DNA from: Pseudogulbenkiania subflava DSM 22618
GTDB lineage: Bacteria > Pseudomonadota > Gammaproteobacteria > Burkholderiales > Chromobacteriaceae
Direction of reading: 5' to 3'
DNA length: 64,000 bases
Assembly (NCBI RefSeq): GCF_900177275.1
Contig: NZ_FXAG01000004.1
Span: 186,001 to 250,000, forward strand
Below are positions 50,146-61,196 of this stretch, one piece after another (position 1 is the stretch's first letter; the number at the start of each line of letters is the position of its first letter). Under the pieces are notes generated by a model. It had not been told where the DNA came from. It saw only the letters and a program-made list of their open reading frames with translations, and ran no database searches. Position numbers and translations under genes: made by a program.

Positions 50146-50355
50146 CTAATGCCCCATGTAATTTGACCGGACTTTGTGATACAGATTGCGTGAAGGAAAG
50201 CCACAAGTGCAGAGAAGCCATTTCACATTCGAAGGGAGCGTGACACTCAAAGCCCTTTCAACTTGCTGCAGCGACGCTTCACTTTCTTGCTTTCGGCCTA
50301 GCAAGAGAGCTTTGTGCTTTTGTACCAATTCAGCAACCGTGTCATGTGCGGCCTT
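50146..50355 (-). pseudogene. SUKH (SMI1/KNR4)-type cassette gene fragment
   Basis: Only about 60 codons remain. LQQVERALSVTLPSNVKWLLCTCGF resembles the E..LG..LP..YK.FL..NG core of SUKH/SMI1 proteins (usually about 140 residues), which are often immunity proteins. The best ATG (minus strand, near 50350) is in the wrong frame by one base; the frame with the motif has only a TTG. So the gene looks frameshifted at its start and cut at its end, directly before the Tag gene. Confidence 0.5.
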
Positions 50356-50420
50356 GCAGGCTAACGCACTAGCTCAGCGGGCGGCGCAGCCGTCCGCTGG
50401 AGCAACCTGTTAGGCAGCCG
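50354..50420 (-). other. Integron attC recombination site
   Basis: On the minus strand it begins GCCTAAC (R'') and ends GCGTTAGCC (R'). The inner arms, GCTCCAGCGGACGGC and GCCGCCCGCTGAGC, pair fully except for one extra base and one G-T pair; the unpaired base is what integrase recognises in folded attC. It begins about ten bases after the stop codon of the adjacent cassette gene, as cassettes do. Confidence 0.82.
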
Positions 50421-50427
50421 GCCTCGC

Positions 50428-50853
50428 TTAGTCGCAACCATACGGACCATAGTCATCTGGCCACTTTTCCCGGTGGCGAACCCTTTGAAGACCGACTGCG
50501 GCATGGATGACGTCGCAAAGCGCCGAGCCATGTGAGCCGACAAGATGTCGTTCGAGTCCAAGAGGATAGCTGTACCCGACTCCTACGAACTGAGGAACTG
50601 CTCCGCATAGTGGGCATGCTGCCTTGCCCATTTCGTCGGGCACAGTCAACTTGATAACTCGCTGTGCCGCTACGTGGCGCCATGTTTTGGATTCCTCGCG
50701 TGTTAAGTCGTGAGGCGGATCGACGGCGTCGCGATACGGTTCAGGGATGAGAGAAATGACTGCGCGGCGAAGGCGCCACATCTCCTCGCGCATCCTGCTC
50801 ATGCGCGCTTCCGGCAAAAGGGTCGGATCCAAACTAGGGCGACTGCGTGTCAC
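50428..50853 (-). CDS. Integron cassette ORF, unknown, with a CPLC...H-x4-H zinc-finger-like motif
   Basis: A 141-residue protein with no family I recognise. The start is GTG 50853 with a perfect AAGGAGG six bases ahead, and the stop is followed by attC, so it has the form of a working cassette. The N-half is basic (RMREEMWRLRRA) with a helix-like pattern. The C-half has CPLCGAV followed by LERHLVGSH, a possible two-Cys two-His zinc site. It is the first cassette from the integrase side. Confidence 0.65.
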   Translation of the reverse strand: MTRSRPSLDPTLLPEARMSRMREEMWRLRRAVISLIPEPYRDAVDPPHDLTREESKTWRHVAAQRVIKLTVPDEMGKAACPLCGAVPQFVGVGYSYPLGLERHLVGSHGSALCDVIHAAVGLQRVRHREKWPDDYGPYGCD

Positions 50854-50960
50854 GGACGTCCTCCTTATGCCTAGGAATAGGCACCCTAAAAGGTGTGTTT
50901 ACAGGCACCCATCATGGCGTGCCATGATTAATGATTTTAGCATAAGCATGCACCAACTTT

Positions 50961-51530
50961 ATGTTGGACAAACCTTATCCTGATTTTAGACACCCTAAAA
51001 TGTCGGGCAACTACACCACTCCCGAAGAATCACCCCGGAAACGTCTGTTGGATGAAGTCCGTGATCGCATTCGGCTCAAGCATTACAGCATCCGCACTGA
51101 GCAGGCCTATCTGGATTGGGTCAAACGCTTCATTCTGTTCCATGGCAAGCAGCATCCACGGAGCATGGGAAAGCCCGAGATTGAAGCCTTTCTGAGCTAC
51201 CTGGCCGTCGCGCACAGTGTATCGGCCTCCACTCAGAATCAGGCCAAGTCGGCACTGTTGTTTCTCTATCGAGAGGTCCTGGGAGTCGAATTGCCCTGAC
51301 TGGAAGACATCGAGCAAGCGAAGACGCCCAAACGGCTGCCCGTCGTGTTGACCGAGTCAGAAGTCCAGGCAGTACTGGCACTGCTGTCAGGCACATGGCA
51401 GTTACTCGGGCATTTGTTGTATGGCCGCAGCTTGCGCCTGATGGAAGAGGTGCGCCTGCGAGTAAGAGATGTCGACTTCAGCCCGCGCGAAATTCTGATG
51501 CGAGAAGGAAAGGGATTCAAGGATCGCCGG
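50961..51530 (+). pseudogene. intI: Integron integrase, broken by a stop codon and truncated
   Basis: The frame encodes a clear IntI-type tyrosine recombinase N-terminus (VRDRIRLKHYSIRTEQAYL, FILFHGKQHPRSMG, STQNQAKSALLFLYREVLG). After VELP a TGA (51297-51299) replaces the usual Trp codon of LPWL; the same frame then continues LEDIEQAKTPKRLPVVLTE, YGRSLRLMEEVRLRVRDVDF and GKGFKDR. Homology stops near 51530, so the catalytic HxxR and Tyr parts are gone. The start may be ATG 50961 or 51000. Confidence 0.88.
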
Positions 51531-51626
51531 CAAGTAATGGGGCAGGCAGTATATTTTCCTCTCCTCCCAGCTTTCGATCGACCCACGCGCGGGGGAGACG
51601 CCCCATCGTTTTATCGGACAGCTTTG

Positions 51627-52784
51627 TCAGCGGCTGGCTTCCCGCGCTGCCACCAGCCGCACCAGCGTGATTTCCGACGGCGCGCCGAAGCGTTTCGGCG
51701 GCCCCCAATAGCCGGTGCCGCGGCTGGTATAGACCCACAGCGCGTCGAGGCGGTGCAGGCCGGCGGTGTAGGGTTGTTGCAAGCGCACGAACAGGTTCCA
51801 CGGCCAGAACTGCCCGCCGTGGGTGTGGCCGGAGAGTTGCAGGTCGAAGCCGGCCGCCGCGGCCGCCGGGGCGCTGCGCGGCTGGTGGGCGAGCAGGATG
51901 CGCGCACCGGCGGCCTCGGGCGCCCCCTCGAGCGCGGCGTGCGGGTCGCTGCGCTGCGCCGGGTCGAAATGATGCGCGCCGTAGTCGGTGACGCCCGCCA
52001 CCACCAGTTCGGCTTCGCCATGGCACAGCACCACGTGCTCGTTTTCCAGCACCCGCAGCCCCAGCCGGCGCAGCTCCTCGACCCAGGCAGCGGCGCCGGA
52101 ATAGTACTCGTGGTTGCCGGTGACGAAGTAGGCGCCGTGCCGTGCCGTGAGCCGACTCAGCGGCGCGGTATGCGGCGCCAGTTGCTCGACGCTGCCGTCG
52201 ACCAGGTCACCGGTCACCGCGACCATGTCGGCCTCGAGGCCGTTCACCGCCGTGACGATCGCCTCCAGGTAGCCGCGCTTGATGGTGGGGCCGACGTGGA
52301 TGTCGCTGATCTGCGCGATGGTGAAGCCGTCGAGGGCGGGAGGCAGGCCGGCCAGCGGCACCTCGACCTCCACCACGCGGGCGCGGCGGCGTGCGTTCAC
52401 CAGGCCGACCAGGCTGACCAGCCCCGCCAGCAGCGGCACCGCCAGCGCCGAGTCGCGCACCAGCGGTGGCAGCTCTGCGGCCGGCAGCGCCAGGGCGGCA
52501 ATGCCCAGCACGATGTCGCGCAGCAGCGTCAGCACCAGCAACGACGAGAACACGCCCATCAGCAGCAAACCGGCCCAGGCCAGGCGGTCGGCCAGCGGCT
52601 GGCGTTCGATGCCCCGCGCCATCAAGCCAAGCGGCATCAAGACACAGGACAGCACCAGCGCCAGTACCCCCAAGCCCCGCCCCACCGTGCCGAGCGGCAG
52701 ATCGGGCAGCAGGCGCACGCCGATATAGGCGTGCAGCAACAACAGCAGGCTGGACGCCACGACAATGAAACGGCTTGGCCGCAT
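51627..52784 (-). CDS. Membrane-anchored metallophosphoesterase (YkuE/YaeI-like)
   Basis: A 385-residue protein. The first about 130 residues hold four hydrophobic segments; the rest is a calcineurin-like domain with SDIHVGP (about 172), GDLVDG, GNHEYYSG, then LLAHQP and SGHTHGGQFWP. All metal-binding motifs are present. Relatives cleave phospholipid head groups or UDP-sugar lipids at the membrane. ATG 52784 has GAGGAG directly upstream. Its 3' end is next to the truncated integrase. Confidence 0.88.
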   Translation of the reverse strand: MRPSRFIVVASSLLLLLHAYIGVRLLPDLPLGTVGRGLGVLALVLSCVLMPLGLMARGIERQPLADRLAWAGLLLMGVFSSLLVLTLLRDIVLGIAALALPAAELPPLVRDSALAVPLLAGLVSLVGLVNARRRARVVEVEVPLAGLPPALDGFTIAQISDIHVGPTIKRGYLEAIVTAVNGLEADMVAVTGDLVDGSVEQLAPHTAPLSRLTARHGAYFVTGNHEYYSGAAAWVEELRRLGLRVLENEHVVLCHGEAELVVAGVTDYGAHHFDPAQRSDPHAALEGAPEAAGARILLAHQPRSAPAAAAAGFDLQLSGHTHGGQFWPWNLFVRLQQPYTAGLHRLDALWVYTSRGTGYWGPPKRFGAPSEITLVRLVAAREASR

Positions 52785-52976
52785 CACGACTCCTCGATTC
52801 AGATCATCGCCCTGGCGCTGGCCATGAGGCACGGCGACACCGCCGCGCGCGCAGGGACACCAACGGGTTGGACATCGATGCCTTCGGCATGGTTCGCGCC
52901 GACACCGTCAACACCAGCCAAGTTGGCCGAAGCCCGTCCGCAACCACGGCGGGCAAGCCCGGCAGACATCCCTCCC

Positions 52977-54443
52977 TCAGCTGGAACAGCTGACGCTGAT
53001 CTCTTCCGCCCACTCCGGCGGAAAACCGGCGTACGCCTCGAACTCGGGCTGCTCGTCGAACGGTTTTTCCAGGCAGCGCGCCAGACGCTCGATCTCGCTG
53101 TAGTCGCGCTCGTCGCGCGCCTTGGCGATCGCCGCCTCGGCCAGGTAGTTACGCAGGATGTATTTGGGGTTGACGCGGTTCATCTGCAAGGCACGCTCCG
53201 TATCGACGCTGCCCTCCCAGGCCAGCCGCTCGCGGTAACGCCGGGCCCAGGCGTCGAACTGCTCGCGCTCGACGAACAGGTCGCGGATCGGATCGTTAAG
53301 CGCGTCGTCCTGGCGGAAGCCGGCCAGACGGCGGAAGAAGATGGTGAAGTCGGTGCGGTGCGCATGCAGCGTCAGGAATAGGCTATTGATCAGGTCGGCA
53401 TCGTCTTCGTACTCGGCGGTGAGACCAAGCTTGGCACGCAGCCGCATCAGGTGTGCCGCCTCGAAGGTGTCGCGGTAGGTGCCGAGCACCGCCACCAGCT
53501 CCTCCTCGCTCACCAGCGGCAGCAAGGCCGAGGCCAGGCAGTGCAGGTTCCACAGTCCGATCTGCGGTTGCTGGTTGTAGGCGTAGCGGCCGGCGTGGTC
53601 GGAGTGGTTGCAGATATGCGCGGCGTTGAAGCCGTCGATGAAGCCGAACGGGCCGTAGTCGATGGTCAGGCCCAGGATGGACATGTTGTCCGAGTTCATC
53701 ACGCCGTGGCAGAACCCCACCGCCTGCCACTGCGCGATCAGTTCGGCGGTGCGCCGCGTTACCTCGGCGAACAGCGCCAGATAAGGGTTGGCGGCCTCCT
53801 GGCAGGCCGGGTAATGGTGGCGGATGACGTAGTCGGCCAGCACGCGGATTTCGTCATGCATGCCGCGGTGGTAGAACAGCTCGAAGCTGCCAAAACGCAG
53901 GAAGCTCTCTGCCACCCGCGTCACCACCGCCGCGGTTTCCGTGGTCTCGCGGTACACCGGCTCGTCCGAGCCCATGATCGCCAGCGCCCGCGTGGTGGGA
54001 ATGCCGAGATGGTGCATCGCCTCGGAGCAGAGAAACTCGCGGATGCTCGAGCGCAGCACCGCGCGGCCGTCGCCCATGCGCGAGAACGGCGTCAGACCGG
54101 CGCCCTTGATCTGCCACTCCATCAGGCGCCCATCCGGCGCCTTGGTATCCCCCAGCAGCAAGGCGCGGCCGTCACCGAGCTGCGGCACGTAGACACCGAA
54201 CTGGTGGCCGGAATAGATCGCCGCCACCGGCCGCATATCGGGGCGCAGAGCCGAACCGCTCAGCACACCGACGGCGTCGGCAGCGAGCAGCGACTCGCCG
54301 GCCACGCCGAGCTCGGCCGCCAATGGACGGCTGATGGCGACCGGGTAAGGGTCGGGCAAGGGGGTAGGATCGACGCGGCGGTAGAACGCCGGCGGAAGTG
54401 TCTGGAAACGTTGGCCGAAGCCGAGTGAGGAAAAGGCGTTCAT
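52977..54443 (-). CDS. selO: SelO/YdiU family protein adenylyltransferase
   Basis: A 488-residue pseudokinase-fold enzyme that transfers AMP to protein hydroxyls. [41 protein letters not shown] and [28 protein letters not shown] (the catalytic/metal block) are all intact. The C-terminus ends CSS, where eukaryotic SelO has selenocysteine; here it is an ordinary Cys codon. ATG 54443 ([13 protein letters not shown]) is the family start. A CTTCGGCCAAC word (54410-54420) lies near its beginning. Confidence 0.94.
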   Translation of the reverse strand: MNAFSSLGFGQRFQTLPPAFYRRVDPTPLPDPYPVAISRPLAAELGVAGESLLAADAVGVLSGSALRPDMRPVAAIYSGHQFGVYVPQLGDGRALLLGDTKAPDGRLMEWQIKGAGLTPFSRMGDGRAVLRSSIREFLCSEAMHHLGIPTTRALAIMGSDEPVYRETTETAAVVTRVAESFLRFGSFELFYHRGMHDEIRVLADYVIRHHYPACQEAANPYLALFAEVTRRTAELIAQWQAVGFCHGVMNSDNMSILGLTIDYGPFGFIDGFNAAHICNHSDHAGRYAYNQQPQIGLWNLHCLASALLPLVSEEELVAVLGTYRDTFEAAHLMRLRAKLGLTAEYEDDADLINSLFLTLHAHRTDFTIFFRRLAGFRQDDALNDPIRDLFVEREQFDAWARRYRERLAWEGSVDTERALQMNRVNPKYILRNYLAEAAIAKARDERDYSEIERLARCLEKPFDEQPEFEAYAGFPPEWAEEISVSCSS

Positions 54444-54528
54444 GCCCCATTCTAAACATTGGAGCGCACTATAAACACCTGACAAGCAAGAGGGTTTTTG
54501 ACGGCCCGAGCCGGGCGCGGCCCCCGCG

Positions 54529-54990
54529 TCAGCGCTGCTTCCAGGCGTGGCGCATATCGTGAGCCGCCTTGACCGTCGCCGACGAAAAGCTGGTCGAAGC
54601 GAAATGGCCCACCTGGCGCGACGCCTTCGACAACGCCCCGTACGAGACATCACCCAATTGCAGCGCCTGGCGCACCACCGCCATGGAAGGGTGCAGGCTG
54701 TCGTGCTCCAGCTTGTCGAGCACGGCGCGGTTCAGCGCCGCCACCCATTTCTCGGTCACCTGCATCAGGCGATGCTGCGAATCGAACGGCACCTGGCTCA
54801 GCGACACCCCGGCCAGCACGGCACTGTCGAGACGGCGCTGGATTTCGTTCTCCGCCAGGGGATAGGCCGGTTTCAACGCCGCCGACCAGCTCTGGTAGAC
54901 GTCGCGCTGCGCATCCAGCCAGCGCCGCTGGCTGGCTTCCAGAGCCTTGAAATAGGCGGCCAGCGTACCGGCCATCAACTGATAGGTCAT
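54529..54990 (-). CDS. Phasin-like small helical protein
   Basis: A 153-residue, almost entirely helical protein without cysteines or signal peptide. Its layout ([30 protein letters not shown] ... [15 protein letters not shown]-type repeats and an Ala/Ser-rich C-terminus) resembles polyhydroxyalkanoate granule-associated phasins, but I see no decisive motif. GGAGGCTGGC precedes ATG 54990. It lies between selO and a LysR gene on the same strand. Treat the family name as tentative. Confidence 0.5.
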   Translation of the reverse strand: MTYQLMAGTLAAYFKALEASQRRWLDAQRDVYQSWSAALKPAYPLAENEIQRRLDSAVLAGVSLSQVPFDSQHRLMQVTEKWVAALNRAVLDKLEHDSLHPSMAVVRQALQLGDVSYGALSKASRQVGHFASTSFSSATVKAAHDMRHAWKQR

Positions 54991-55013
54991 GCCAGCCTCC
55001 CGGGAGGGAATCA

Positions 55014-55910
55014 TCAATGCGGGGACGCCGGTCCAAGCTGCCAGACCGCCGCCAGTTCCTCCAGCAACACATCCAGAATCAGATCGCCGACGCGGTCGGC
55101 GGGGTAGACGAACTGCAGCTCGGCCAGCTTGCAGATGCCCGGCACGATGGTCACCAGCCCCTTGTCGGCGGCCACCTGCGCCTCATCGGCACGCGCCAGC
55201 GCCAGCCCGACGCCGGCACAAACCATGTCGAGAATGGTGTTCACATGGTCGCATTCGGCGACCTTCTTCGGCGAAATGTTCAGTTCCCGCCACAATTCGG
55301 CGGTGATCTTGTGCAGGCTGGAGAATTGCGAAATACCGACCCACGGCAGCTTGCCCAGCTCCTTGGGCACCGTGATGTCGACCCGGCTCTCCCAGCCCTT
55401 GGGCATCACGATGACGAAGGGCAATTCGGTCAGCAGCACCGTGTTGACGTTGACGTAGGGGTTCTTGCCCAGATAGAAGCCGGCGTCCAGCTCCTTCTTG
55501 CGTACCAGGTTGAGAATGCCGCCGGTCACGCCGTGCTGCAGGCGCAGGTCGAGCAGCGGGTATTTCTCGGTCAGGCGCGCCACCCACGCCCCCAGCTTGA
55601 GGATTTCCGGCGTCAGCGACACCCCGATCAGCGCCTTGCCGGACAATTGCCCCTTGAGGTGGCGGGCGTGATTGAGGATGTCCTTGGCCGATTCGAGGAT
55701 CGACTGCGCGCGCGGCAGCAGCTCCTGCCCCGTCCGGGTCAGCATCACACCGCCGGTGGTGCGCTCGAACAGCGCCATCCCCACTTCCTCCTCCAGCGCC
55801 TTGATCTGGGCCGTCACCGCCGGCTGCGACAGGTGCAGCAACTCCGCCGCCTGCGTCAGATGGCCCTGCTGGGCCACCGTGACAAAGGTACGCAACTGAT
55901 AGATTTCCAT
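55014..55910 (-). CDS. LysR-family regulator near the acetate uptake operon
   Basis: A 298-residue LysR-type regulator. The winged helix MEIYQLRTFVTVAQQGHLTQAAELLHLSQPAVTAQIKALEEEVG is complete, and the effector domain (about 90-295) is full length. It is divergent from the DUF485-actP-acs operon with 425 bases between, so it may control that operon, though LysR genes often act only on themselves and a neighbour. No clear T-N11-A dyad was pinned down. Confidence 0.9.
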   Translation of the reverse strand: MEIYQLRTFVTVAQQGHLTQAAELLHLSQPAVTAQIKALEEEVGMALFERTTGGVMLTRTGQELLPRAQSILESAKDILNHARHLKGQLSGKALIGVSLTPEILKLGAWVARLTEKYPLLDLRLQHGVTGGILNLVRKKELDAGFYLGKNPYVNVNTVLLTELPFVIVMPKGWESRVDITVPKELGKLPWVGISQFSSLHKITAELWRELNISPKKVAECDHVNTILDMVCAGVGLALARADEAQVAADKGLVTIVPGICKLAELQFVYPADRVGDLILDVLLEELAAVWQLGPASPH

Positions 55911-56335
55911 TTAGCTCTCGTTCGCAAGCACCGGGCTGTCTGTGTTTTTCTATGGCCCCGACCCGGCGGGGAACCTATTGTTGATCCATCGGAAAGACGA
56001 GACAAGCCCCCGTACGCATCGGCGCAACACCGGGATAACCCCGATTGCAAAATGGCTTAAAGCTATGACAGCCATTCCCAGCCCCTTGTTTTCCATGGAC
56101 TTTTTTACGCCACATCGTTCCGGCTAATTTCCTCCATCAAAAAAAACGATTACCCCCCTTCCACGAGGCAAACCAAGCATCCGCTCAGCAATAAGTACTT
56201 GTTTTTATTTAATTTTTGCGTCGCAACATCCGCTCAACAAATTTTCCTGATCAGAAAAAGCGATTAGCCGCCCCCACCCGCTCCTCGTAAGGTTGCAACA
56301 GCGGTCGACGGATCGCCATCACAAAGGAGGATGCA
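55911..56335. other. 425-base regulatory region upstream of the acetate operon
   Basis: No gene is supported. Two imperfect repeats stand out: CATCCGCTCAGCAA (56178-56191) with CATCCGCTCAACAA (56227-56240), and AAAAAACGATTACCCCCC (56141-56158) with AAAAAGCGATTAGCCGCC (56255-56272). Between them is an A/T-rich stretch (56192-56220). They could be binding sites for the divergent LysR protein or another activator. Confidence 0.5.
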
Positions 56336-56647
56336 ATGAACGAAGATGTTCTGAAGCGCGTGCAATCCAACCCCAAATTTTTAGAGCTCGTTCACAAGAA
56401 GACGAGCCTGGGTTGGACGTTGAGCGCAGTCATGCTGGTGATCTACTACGGATTCATACTGTTGCTGGCGTTTGCCCCGAAAGTGCTCGGCACGCCGCTC
56501 GGTGAGGGCAGCGTGACCACCGTGGGCATTCCGATCGGCGTACTAATCATCCTGTCGGCCTTCGTGCTGACCGGCATCTACGTGCGCAAGGCCAACACCG
56601 AATTCGACCAACTGAACCAGGAAATCGTTGAGGAGGCAAAACAATGA
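56336..56647 (+). CDS. DUF485 membrane protein of the acetate permease operon (YjcH-like)
   Basis: A 103-residue protein with two membrane segments (about 27-47 and 66-86). [29 protein letters not shown] is the DUF485 signature. In E. coli the homologue yjcH lies between acs and actP. AAAGGAGG precedes ATG 56336, and its stop overlaps the actP start (ATGA), so the two are translationally coupled. The role is thought to support ActP, but is not firmly known. Confidence 0.93.
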   Translation: MNEDVLKRVQSNPKFLELVHKKTSLGWTLSAVMLVIYYGFILLLAFAPKVLGTPLGEGSVTTVGIPIGVLIILSAFVLTGIYVRKANTEFDQLNQEIVEEAKQ

Positions 56648-58323
56648 AAAAACCCCTGACCACCCTGGCCTTGGCCGGCCTCGCGCTGGCGCCGGCGCTG
56701 GCGTTTGCCAGCGGCGCCATAGAAGGCGACGTAGAGAAACAGGCGACCAACTGGCACGCCATCATCATGTTCTTCCTGTTCGTCGCCTTCACCATGGGGA
56801 TCACCTACTGGGCCGCACGCCGCACCCGCTCCGCCAGCGACTTCTACACCGCCGGCGGCGGCATCACCGGCTTCCAGAACGGCCTGGCGATCGCCGGCGA
56901 CTACATGTCGGCGGCCTCCTTCCTCGGCATTTCCGCCATGGTGTTCGACAAGGGCTTCGACGGCCTGATCTACTCCATCGGCTTCCTGGTGGGCTGGCCG
57001 GTGATCCTGTTCCTGGTCGCCGAACGCCTGCGCAACCTGGGCAAGTTCACCTTCGCCGACGTCGCCTCCTACCGCCTGCAGCAGACCCCGGTGCGGACCT
57101 TCGCCGCCACCGGCACGCTGGTCGTGGTAGCGCTGTACCTGATCGCGCAGATGGTCGGTGCCGGCAAGCTGATCCAGCTCTTGTTCGGCATGAGCTACTC
57201 GTCCGCTGTGGTACTGGTCGGCGTACTGATGGTGCTGTACGTGACCTTCGGCGGCATGCTCGCCACCACCTGGGTGCAGATCATCAAGGCCGTCATCCTG
57301 CTGTGCGGCGCCACCTTCATGGCGTTCATGGTGATGTCCTCGGTCGGTTTCAGCCCTGAAGTCCTGTTCCAGAAAGCCACCGCCATCCACGCCAAGGGCA
57401 TCGCCATCATGTCCCCGGGCAAGGCTGATCCGATCGATTCGATCTCGCTGGGTCTCGCCCTGATGTTCGGTACCGCCGGCCTGCCGCACATCCTGATGCG
57501 CTTCTTCACCGTGTCCGACGCCAAGGAAGCCCGCAAGTCGGTGTTCTTCGCCACCGGTTTCATCGGCTACTTCTACATCCTGACCTTCATCATCGGCTTC
57601 GGCGCCATCATGCTGGTGCTCAACCAGCCGCACTTCATGGAAACCATCGTGAAGAACGGCAAGGAAGTGACCCAACTGGTAGGCGGTTCCAACATGGCGG
57701 CCATCCACCTGGCCAACGCCGTGGGCGGCGACCTGTTCCTGGGCTTCATCTCGGCCGTTGCCTTCGCCACCATCCTGGCGGTGGTTGCCGGCCTGGCCCT
57801 GTCCGGTGCCTCGGCGGTGTCGCACGACCTGTACGCCTCGGTGATCAAGAAGGGCAAGGCCAACGAAGCCGACGAAATCCGCGTCTCCAAGATCACCACC
57901 GTGATCTTGGGCGTGGTCGCCATCGTGCTGGGCCTCTTGTTCGAAAAACAGAACATCGCCTTCATGGTCGGCCTGGCGTTCTCGATCGCCGCTTCGGCCA
58001 ACTTCCCGGTGCTGTTCCTGTCGATGTTCTGGAAGGGTCTGACCACCCGCGGCGCCGTGATCGGCGGCTTCATCGGCCTGATCTCGGCTGTGCTGCTGAT
58101 CGTGTTGGGCCCGGCAGTGTGGGTCGACGTGATGAAACACGAAACCGCCCTCTTCCCGTACAAGAACCCGGCCATCTTCTCGATGCCGCTCGCCTTCGTC
58201 TTCACCTGGCTGTTCTCGGTGCTGGATAACTCCAAACAGGCCAGCGACGAGAAAGCCCAGTTCGACGCCCAGTACGTCCGCGCCATGACCGGCATCGGCG
58301 CCAGCGGTGCGTCCAAGCATTAA
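56644..58323 (+). CDS. actP: Cation/acetate symporter
   Basis: A 559-residue sodium:solute symporter that imports acetate and other short monocarboxylates. The N-terminus is signal-like ([12 protein letters not shown]), followed by about 13 segments. The SSS-family signatures [20 protein letters not shown] (about 80-99) and [22 protein letters not shown] (about 280) are present. Length is normal for ActP. The CTTCGGCCAAC word (57992-58002) lies in the later half. Confidence 0.96.
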   Translation: MKKPLTTLALAGLALAPALAFASGAIEGDVEKQATNWHAIIMFFLFVAFTMGITYWAARRTRSASDFYTAGGGITGFQNGLAIAGDYMSAASFLGISAMVFDKGFDGLIYSIGFLVGWPVILFLVAERLRNLGKFTFADVASYRLQQTPVRTFAATGTLVVVALYLIAQMVGAGKLIQLLFGMSYSSAVVLVGVLMVLYVTFGGMLATTWVQIIKAVILLCGATFMAFMVMSSVGFSPEVLFQKATAIHAKGIAIMSPGKADPIDSISLGLALMFGTAGLPHILMRFFTVSDAKEARKSVFFATGFIGYFYILTFIIGFGAIMLVLNQPHFMETIVKNGKEVTQLVGGSNMAAIHLANAVGGDLFLGFISAVAFATILAVVAGLALSGASAVSHDLYASVIKKGKANEADEIRVSKITTVILGVVAIVLGLLFEKQNIAFMVGLAFSIAASANFPVLFLSMFWKGLTTRGAVIGGFIGLISAVLLIVLGPAVWVDVMKHETALFPYKNPAIFSMPLAFVFTWLFSVLDNSKQASDEKAQFDAQYVRAMTGIGASGASKH

Positions 58324-58338
58324 TCGCAACTCAAAGCC

Positions 58339-58362
58339 TGCCGTACCCTCCGGGGTACGGCA
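58339..58362 (+). other. Intercistronic hairpin between actP and acs
   Basis: TGCCGTACCC-TCCG-GGGTACGGCA is a perfect 10-bp stem without a T-run. It probably stabilises or processes the actP-acs message rather than ending it. Confidence 0.6.
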
Positions 58363-58387
58363 ATAGGCACGCTACAAGGAGAACACA

Positions 58388-60355
<1,968 letters not shown>

Positions 60356-60403
60356 TACCAACTACCTGTTCCTGATGTATCTGTCTGTGTGAAACAGGAC
60401 TTT

Positions 60404-60429
60404 GCCCGGCACCCGCCGGGCTTTTTTTT
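60404..60429 (+). terminator. Intrinsic terminator of the acetate operon
   Basis: GCCCGGC-ACCC-GCCGGGC followed by eight T, 49 bases past the acs stop. Confidence 0.92.
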
Positions 60430-60559
60430 GCGCTCTCCGTTCGCCCCTTCCCTACCTCCGCCGCAAGCTTCGGCCAACCCCGACGCCCGCCTCGCACGGC
60501 CGTCGCGGGCGAGTCACTTCACCGTCGGCCCCCGGCCGATGACCTCGCGCGCGGCAACG

Positions 60560-60982
60560 CTACACCTTGTGCGTCGACAGCAAAATGCTGGTCTCGGTCG
60601 ATGCGATGCCGGGGATCAGCCGGATGCGCCCGAGCACGCGGTCGAACTGTTCCAGGCTGTCGGCGCGCAGTTCGGTCACGATGTCCCAGCGCCCGTTGGT
60701 CGAATGCAGGGTCTGCACGTTGGGATCGCCGCGCAGCGCCTGCAGCACCGACGGTGCCTTGTTGCCTTCCACTGCAATGCCCATCCACGCCCTGATGCGG
60801 TGGGTTTCCGCCTCCGGCTTGAGCCGGACGGTGTAGCCCACTATCACCCCCGTCTCCTCCAGCTTGTTGATCCGGTTCTGCACCGTCGCCCGCGACACCC
60901 TCAGCTTTTCCGCCAAGGTCGTCACCGACATGCGCGCATCGTCCCTCAGCAGGGCCAGCAACTGACGATCAGTATCGTTCAT
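60560..60982 (-). CDS. Lrp/AsnC-family regulator
   Basis: A 140-residue regulator. The helix-turn-helix is in DRQLLALLRDDARMSVTTLAEKLRVSRATVQNRINKLEETGVI (about 5-48), followed by a RAM/ligand-binding domain with GRWDIVTELRADSLEQFDRVL. It is divergent from ctlX with about 210 bases between. That gap holds the direct repeat TTTGCCAAC (61039-61047 and 61050-61058), a possible binding site. It probably senses an amino acid related to the CtlX pathway. Confidence 0.9.
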   Translation of the reverse strand: MNDTDRQLLALLRDDARMSVTTLAEKLRVSRATVQNRINKLEETGVIVGYTVRLKPEAETHRIRAWMGIAVEGNKAPSVLQALRGDPNVQTLHSTNGRWDIVTELRADSLEQFDRVLGRIRLIPGIASTETSILLSTHKV

Positions 60983-61196
60983 TTACAAAACGCCAATTCA
61001 ACATATCAATTCGAAAAATATAGGGAGAATTTGCGAAGTTTGCCAACTTTTTGCCAACAAGGTACCGGTCCACAATAGCGGCAAAACTGTGATCGACATG
61101 GCCCGTGAGCCACCAGCGATGTCGACCCGATCTGGCCCCTGCCGGACATACGAACGGCCCCTGACCCCCACCCTCCAACAAGGACGACCAAGCAGC

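Larger units (their letters stand above)
49402..51530. mobile_element. Decayed chromosomal integron (broken intI, one attC, two cassette regions)
   Basis: The segment is visibly lower in G+C than its flanks. It holds an integrase pseudogene on the plus strand (from 50961/51000) and, divergent from it, cassette genes on the minus strand, the standard integron layout. One attC (50354-50420) follows the first cassette gene after ten bases. The array end next to the ABC permease gene has no attC, and the integrase is cut off near 51530, so both ends are eroded. I could not identify attI with confidence; it should lie in 50854-50960. Confidence 0.82.

Noticed and set aside
52977-52990. Selenocysteine at the end of SelO
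   Set aside because: The codon is an ordinary Cys codon (TGT) and the TGA follows as the stop after CSS.
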